Part shown: one piece after another, positions 60,779 through 64,000 of the stretch
Position numbering within the stretch: the stretch's first letter is position 1
How the letters are laid out: every line of letters begins with the position of its first letter
Assembly: GCA_964571235.1 (NCBI GenBank)
Contig: CAZNAI010000004.1
Span: forward strand, 372,001 to 436,000
Length of the DNA: 64,000 nt
DNA from: JACRAV01 sp964571235
GTDB taxonomy: Bacteria; Zixibacteria; MSB-5A5; GN15; FEB-12
Direction of reading: 5' to 3'
Notes under the pieces: model-generated
What the model was told of the DNA's origin: nothing
Databases searched by the model: none
What the model saw: the letters and a program-made list of their open reading frames with translations, nothing else
Position numbers and translations under genes: made by a program

Positions 60779-61147
60779 ATGTGGATATTCAGGGCGCTCC
60801 TTCTTGCAATCTTGGTGATCCTGCTTATCGCGTTTGCCTACAATAACCTCAATCCCGATCAGGTCGTCGATGTCCACCTGTCGCCGTTGGCGCATGACTA
60901 TGTCGATGTCCCGCTCGTGACCGTTGTGTTCTCGGCCTTTGTCGCCGGCGCGGTCCTGGCGCTTCTGCTTTTCTTGACCGGCCACATAAATCAGTTGCTC
61001 GTGATTCGAAATTTGCGCCGCCAGGTAAAGGCGCTCGAAACCGAATTGTCGGTGCTTCGCAATCGCCCGATCGAAGACTCGGCCTCGCTCTTAAGTGGCG
61101 CCGATCAAAAAAGGGCAATCTCCGGCTCACCGTTCGGCGAAGGTTGA
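60779..61147 (+). CDS. lapA: LapA-type inner-membrane protein
   Basis: The 122-residue protein has two membrane helices, WIFRALLLAILVILLIAFAY and TVVFSAFVAGAVLALLLFL, spaced by VDVHLSPLAHDYVDVPLV, the LapA (DUF1049) domain. A basic coiled tail follows (RRQVKALETELSVLRNR). LapA acts with LapB in lipopolysaccharide assembly and control of LpxC in enterobacteria. A LapB-like gene begins three bases after its stop, as in E. coli. A Gram-negative outer membrane is implied. Confidence 0.87.
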   Translation: MWIFRALLLAILVILLIAFAYNNLNPDQVVDVHLSPLAHDYVDVPLVTVVFSAFVAGAVLALLLFLTGHINQLLVIRNLRRQVKALETELSVLRNRPIEDSASLLSGADQKRAISGSPFGEG

Positions 61148-61150
61148 TCT

Positions 61151-62248
61151 ATGGTTGATTACGTTTTGTCATTGCTGGTTTTGTTTTTTGGCGCGTTGGC
61201 GTTCTATCTGGTCTATGACCGGTTTATGAACCGCCCAAAGACTACCGAGTCGTCGCTCTATCTGGATGCGCTTCGTGATCTGCTCGATGGCCGTCAGGAG
61301 ACCGCCTACACCAAATTGCGGCAAGTGGTCGCCGATGATCCGGGGAATGTTGATGCGTATCTCCGGATGGGGCAAATCTTGCGAGAAAACAACCAGCCGG
61401 CGCGGGCGCTTCAGATTCACAAAGACCTTACCCTTCGTTCGGGATTGAATCGACTTCAAAAAGTCGCGATCCTTCGGCAGTTGGCCGCTGACTATATGGC
61501 GACCAATGATCTGGTCACCGCCGAAGCGGCGCTCAAAGAGATTCGCTCTCTTGATAGCGGCAACTATTGGGCGCACACTCAAATGCTGGCAATTCAGGAA
61601 AAAGGCCAGCAGTGGGAGTCAGCCGCCGAGACAGCCGAACAGATTTTGAAATTGGAAGGGAATCGCTCGAAAAAGCCGCTCGCCCGCTACGATATGGCGC
61701 GGGGTGATCAGTTGTACCGCCAGAAGGAATATCACAAAGCCCGGATCGCCTACAAAGAGGCAATCAGTATCGATCCGTCGTGTGTGCAAGCGTATGTCTC
61801 CATCGGCGACTCGTACGCCGACGAGCAAAGATACGAAGACGCCGTCACATTCTGGACCAAACTAATAACGGCAGTGCCCGATCAGGCGCATCTGGTTATC
61901 GACCGTTTGAAGACGACACTTTTTGAGCTTGGGCGCTATGGCGACATTGCCGACATCTGCCAGGAGATTCTCACCCACGCGCCGGGAAATGCCACCGCCC
62001 GCCGAACACTCGCCGAATTTCATCAGCGCAAAGGGGACAGCGAGATGGCGATTGCCATGCTCGAACAACTGGTCGATGACTATCCCGAGGACCGGGCGGC
62101 GATTCTTGATTTGGTCAGGCTGTATCACGAAAAAGGGGATCGCAAGAAGCTGTCAGACTTGATTCGCACGCTCGAGCGCAAGCGCTTGCAGACTCGTCCG
62201 GTCTCCGGCGACCGACCGACTACTTCTCCTGCCCCGATCCGGGCATGA
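61151..62248 (+). CDS. LapB/YciM-like TPR protein without rubredoxin domain
   Basis: The 365-residue protein has an N-terminal membrane helix (LSLLVLFFGALAFYLVYDRF) and about eight TPR units (DAYLRMGQILRENNQPARAL; ARIAYKEAISIDPSCVQAYV; MAIAMLEQLVDDYPEDRAAI). E. coli LapB also has an N-terminal helix and TPRs but ends with a Cys-rich rubredoxin-like metal domain. That is missing here: the tail is Arg/Pro-rich and without Cys. The pairing with lapA supports relatedness. Whether it regulates LpxC degradation without the metal domain is open. Confidence 0.82.
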   Translation: MVDYVLSLLVLFFGALAFYLVYDRFMNRPKTTESSLYLDALRDLLDGRQETAYTKLRQVVADDPGNVDAYLRMGQILRENNQPARALQIHKDLTLRSGLNRLQKVAILRQLAADYMATNDLVTAEAALKEIRSLDSGNYWAHTQMLAIQEKGQQWESAAETAEQILKLEGNRSKKPLARYDMARGDQLYRQKEYHKARIAYKEAISIDPSCVQAYVSIGDSYADEQRYEDAVTFWTKLITAVPDQAHLVIDRLKTTLFELGRYGDIADICQEILTHAPGNATARRTLAEFHQRKGDSEMAIAMLEQLVDDYPEDRAAILDLVRLYHEKGDRKKLSDLIRTLERKRLQTRPVSGDRPTTSPAPIRA

Positions 62249-63264
62249 ACAAACCCGTTCCGACGGGAAAGACCAGGCGATCTATGAGATTCCGCAATAT
62301 TTCTATTGTCACATGTTCTCTACTTGTGATTGGCATCTCCGCCTCAACTGCCGAGATTTCCGAGTTGGTCAAATCGGGGAAACTGGACGAGGCCCGTTCG
62401 GCGCTGAAGGCGCTCGATCGCGATTCGGCCAAGAATGGGAATATGTTCTATTTCAAAGCGCTGGTCGAAACCGATGGCCGCCGGTCGGCGACTCTGCTTC
62501 AAGATGCCCTCCGAAATTCGCCCGACAAAAAGTACCGCGACGATATTATTGTGCGATTGGCCCAGTACTATGTCTCAAAGGGAGAATACCAAAGCGCAAA
62601 CAAAGTCATCGGGGGCAACACGGCGGGCTTTGAGGCGGCACGGTTGGGGGCCCTCGTTCTTGAGAGGACTGGCGACGCCAGTTCTTCCAGGCAGCAGTCG
62701 GACAAACTGGCAAAGACATCCCTGACGCCGTCCCAACAGAAATGGCTGGCGATCGATCAGGCGCGAATTGCCATAGCCACGGGGAAAAAGAAGTCCGCCA
62801 CCACAAATCTGCAGACATTGGTAGGTACGAAAAACAAAGAAATCGTCCCGCAGGCGTTGTACCTGTTGTGTGCGCAGGCAATCGAGGCCGGCAAGATCGA
62901 CGAAGCGGCCCGGTGGTATAATCTGCTCAACGATCAATTTCCCGGCGCGGTGGGACTCGACGGTCTGGTCGACAAACTGGGCAGTGTTTCCTCGCAACCG
63001 GAGACAGATACTAAAGCCGAGACCGCCACCGGCACATTCTATTCGGTGAAAGTCGGTGTTTTTTCGTCGGCTGAAAACGCGGCGCAACAAGCTGAGAAAC
63101 TTAAATCCTCCGGTCAGAAAGTAGAATCCTCCCGCAAGAGTATCGGAGGGAAACAATACACGATTGTCTATGTCGGTAGGTTCAAATCATTCGATTCAGC
63201 CGACCGCGCGAGGCAGGATTTAGAATCGCAAACCGGCGAGCAATATCAGGTGGTTGCTCGATGA
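62245..63264 (+). CDS. SPOR-domain exported protein with TPR-like repeats
   Basis: The ATG at 62245 overlaps the previous stop (ATGA); an ATG at 62284 would place the signal peptide FRNISIVTCSLLVIGISAST at the very N-terminus and is also plausible. The 339-residue form has helical repeats in the middle (SELVKSGKLDEARSALKALD; LAQYYVSKGEYQSANKVIGG). The C-terminal 75 residues are a SPOR domain (FYSVKVGVFSSAENAAQQAE then YTIVYVGRFKSFDSADRARQ). SPOR domains bind denuded peptidoglycan at the division septum. It overlaps mutS by ATGA. Confidence 0.87.
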   Translation: MNKPVPTGKTRRSMRFRNISIVTCSLLVIGISASTAEISELVKSGKLDEARSALKALDRDSAKNGNMFYFKALVETDGRRSATLLQDALRNSPDKKYRDDIIVRLAQYYVSKGEYQSANKVIGGNTAGFEAARLGALVLERTGDASSSRQQSDKLAKTSLTPSQQKWLAIDQARIAIATGKKKSATTNLQTLVGTKNKEIVPQALYLLCAQAIEAGKIDEAARWYNLLNDQFPGAVGLDGLVDKLGSVSSQPETDTKAETATGTFYSVKVGVFSSAENAAQQAEKLKSSGQKVESSRKSIGGKQYTIVYVGRFKSFDSADRARQDLESQTGEQYQVVAR

Positions 63265-64000
63265 CCGGTTCGCCTGAAAACGGCTCGTTCACGCCGCTCA
63301 TGCGGCAATACCAGGCAGTTAAAGCTCAGCACCCCGATAAGACCCTCTTCTTTCGCATGGGGGATTTTTATGAGATGTTCGGCGACGACGCAGTCAAGGC
63401 GGCGCCGATCCTCGGTATCGCGCTGACCTCGCGCTCTCACGGCAACAGCGAACGGATCCCGCTGGCCGGAGTGCCGTATCATTCCGCCGACCGGTATTTG
63501 GCAAAGTTGTTGGCCGCGGGGCTAAAAGTTGTGGTGGTCGAGCAGGTCGAGGATCCGCGCACCGCCAAAGGAATAGTCAAACGCGAAGTGGTCGAGATTC
63601 TCACTCCCGGAACAGCGACCATCGACACTTTAGACGAGCCACTGCGGACACTTTGTCTGGCGGCGGTCTACACGCAGGACGAAAAAACGATTGGCGTGGC
63701 GACTCTGGATCTGTCGACCGGCGATTTTCGCATCGACGAAGGCTCCTCGCTCGAATGCATGGAGCGACTGAAAGTCGCCGAACCAAGCGAAATATTGCAC
63801 CCCGATTCAACCAGCCGCGAATTTGTCGACCGCTGGTTGCAAGCGGCATCACGGTCGGTACTACTGACACCAATCGAAGGATGGCAATTTGATTCCGCCA
63901 CCGCTGAACGAGATCTCAATGAACTTCTGGGAACCTCGACTCTCGAAGGATTCGGGATTCGCGATTGCCGTCTGGCAGTGGCGGCGGCGGGTGCGATTGT
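63261..64000 (+). CDS. mutS: DNA mismatch repair protein MutS (N-terminal part)
   Basis: The ATG overlaps the preceding stop. The 246 codons in the window stay open to the edge. LFFRMGDFYEMFGDDAVKAA carries the Phe-Tyr-Glu mismatch-probing motif (36-38) of MutS domain I, followed by ILGIALTSRSHGNSERIPLA, GVPYHSADRYLAKLLAAGLK and VVEQVEDPRTAKGIVKREVV. The connector domain begins near residue 130. The core, clamp and ATPase domains lie beyond the window. MutS starts repair of base mismatches by recognising them and recruiting MutL. Confidence 0.97.
   Translation, partial: MTGSPENGSFTPLMRQYQAVKAQHPDKTLFFRMGDFYEMFGDDAVKAAPILGIALTSRSHGNSERIPLAGVPYHSADRYLAKLLAAGLKVVVVEQVEDPRTAKGIVKREVVEILTPGTATIDTLDEPLRTLCLAAVYTQDEKTIGVATLDLSTGDFRIDEGSSLECMERLKVAEPSEILHPDSTSREFVDRWLQAASRSVLLTPIEGWQFDSATAERDLNELLGTSTLEGFGIRDCRLAVAAAGAI

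Overview
This 64-kb window looks like chromosomal DNA of a flagellated, Gram-negative bacterium of the FCB (Fibrobacteres-Chlorobi-Bacteroidetes) superphylum. A candidate phylum such as Zixibacteria is my best guess. The pointers are a type IX-secretion-style C-terminal sorting domain (5621-6922), a PorV-like outer-membrane protein (48666-50489), dockerin-like and cohesin-like secreted proteins, an outer-membrane polysaccharide exporter, L- and P-ring flagellar genes, and RNase Y with YmdB. The phylum call is inference; no rRNA gene is present.

Region 1 (1-28400) is a large flagellar locus. The first block, fliE-fliF-fliG-fliH-fliI-fliJ, encodes the MS ring, switch and export ATPase. It ends at a hairpin shared with a convergent secreted-protein gene. 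A second operon starts behind a sigma-54-like site and runs flgF-flgG-flgA-flgH-flgI-flgJ-flgN-flgK-csrA-flgL-fliW. Two TPR-glycosyltransferase fusions follow, which are candidate flagellin glycosylation enzymes. The flagellin gene comes next, behind a near-consensus sigma-28 promoter and a leader with CsrA-type GGA hairpins. Then come fliD, fliS, a second FlgN-like chaperone, a FlgM-like anti-sigma factor and an HDOD protein. CsrA, FliW and flagellin together suggest the known partner-switch circuit for flagellin translation. Hook genes, motor genes, fliA and the membrane export gate are not in the window.

Region 2 (28400-30950) is accessory: a methyltransferase gene between two copies of one dispersed repeat, a stand-alone TIR-domain protein, and tRNA-Val(GAC). 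Region 3 (30948-39910) is core housekeeping: thrS-infC-rpmI-rplT-pheS-pheT, where infC starts at a rare ATC codon, then a coiled-coil protein, zapA and rny.

Region 4 (39900-53580) alternates real genes (SRPBCC protein, dockerin-bearing secreted protein, ymdB, folD, a giant secreted protein with its PorV-TPR partner, and a kinase-phosphatase fusion) with gene-free stretches packed with short palindromes. These palindromes fall into families whose outer ends stay constant while the two arms of each hairpin change together. They are the most interesting unexplained structure in the window.

Region 5 (53500-64000) holds a STAS-domain protein whose reading frame breaks at a run of ten A, with a 98-codon open extension in the alternative frame. 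It continues with a GGDEF protein, an exopolysaccharide set (SLBB exporter, TPR protein, BY-kinase, deacetylase), lapA with a lapB-like gene, a SPOR protein and the start of mutS.
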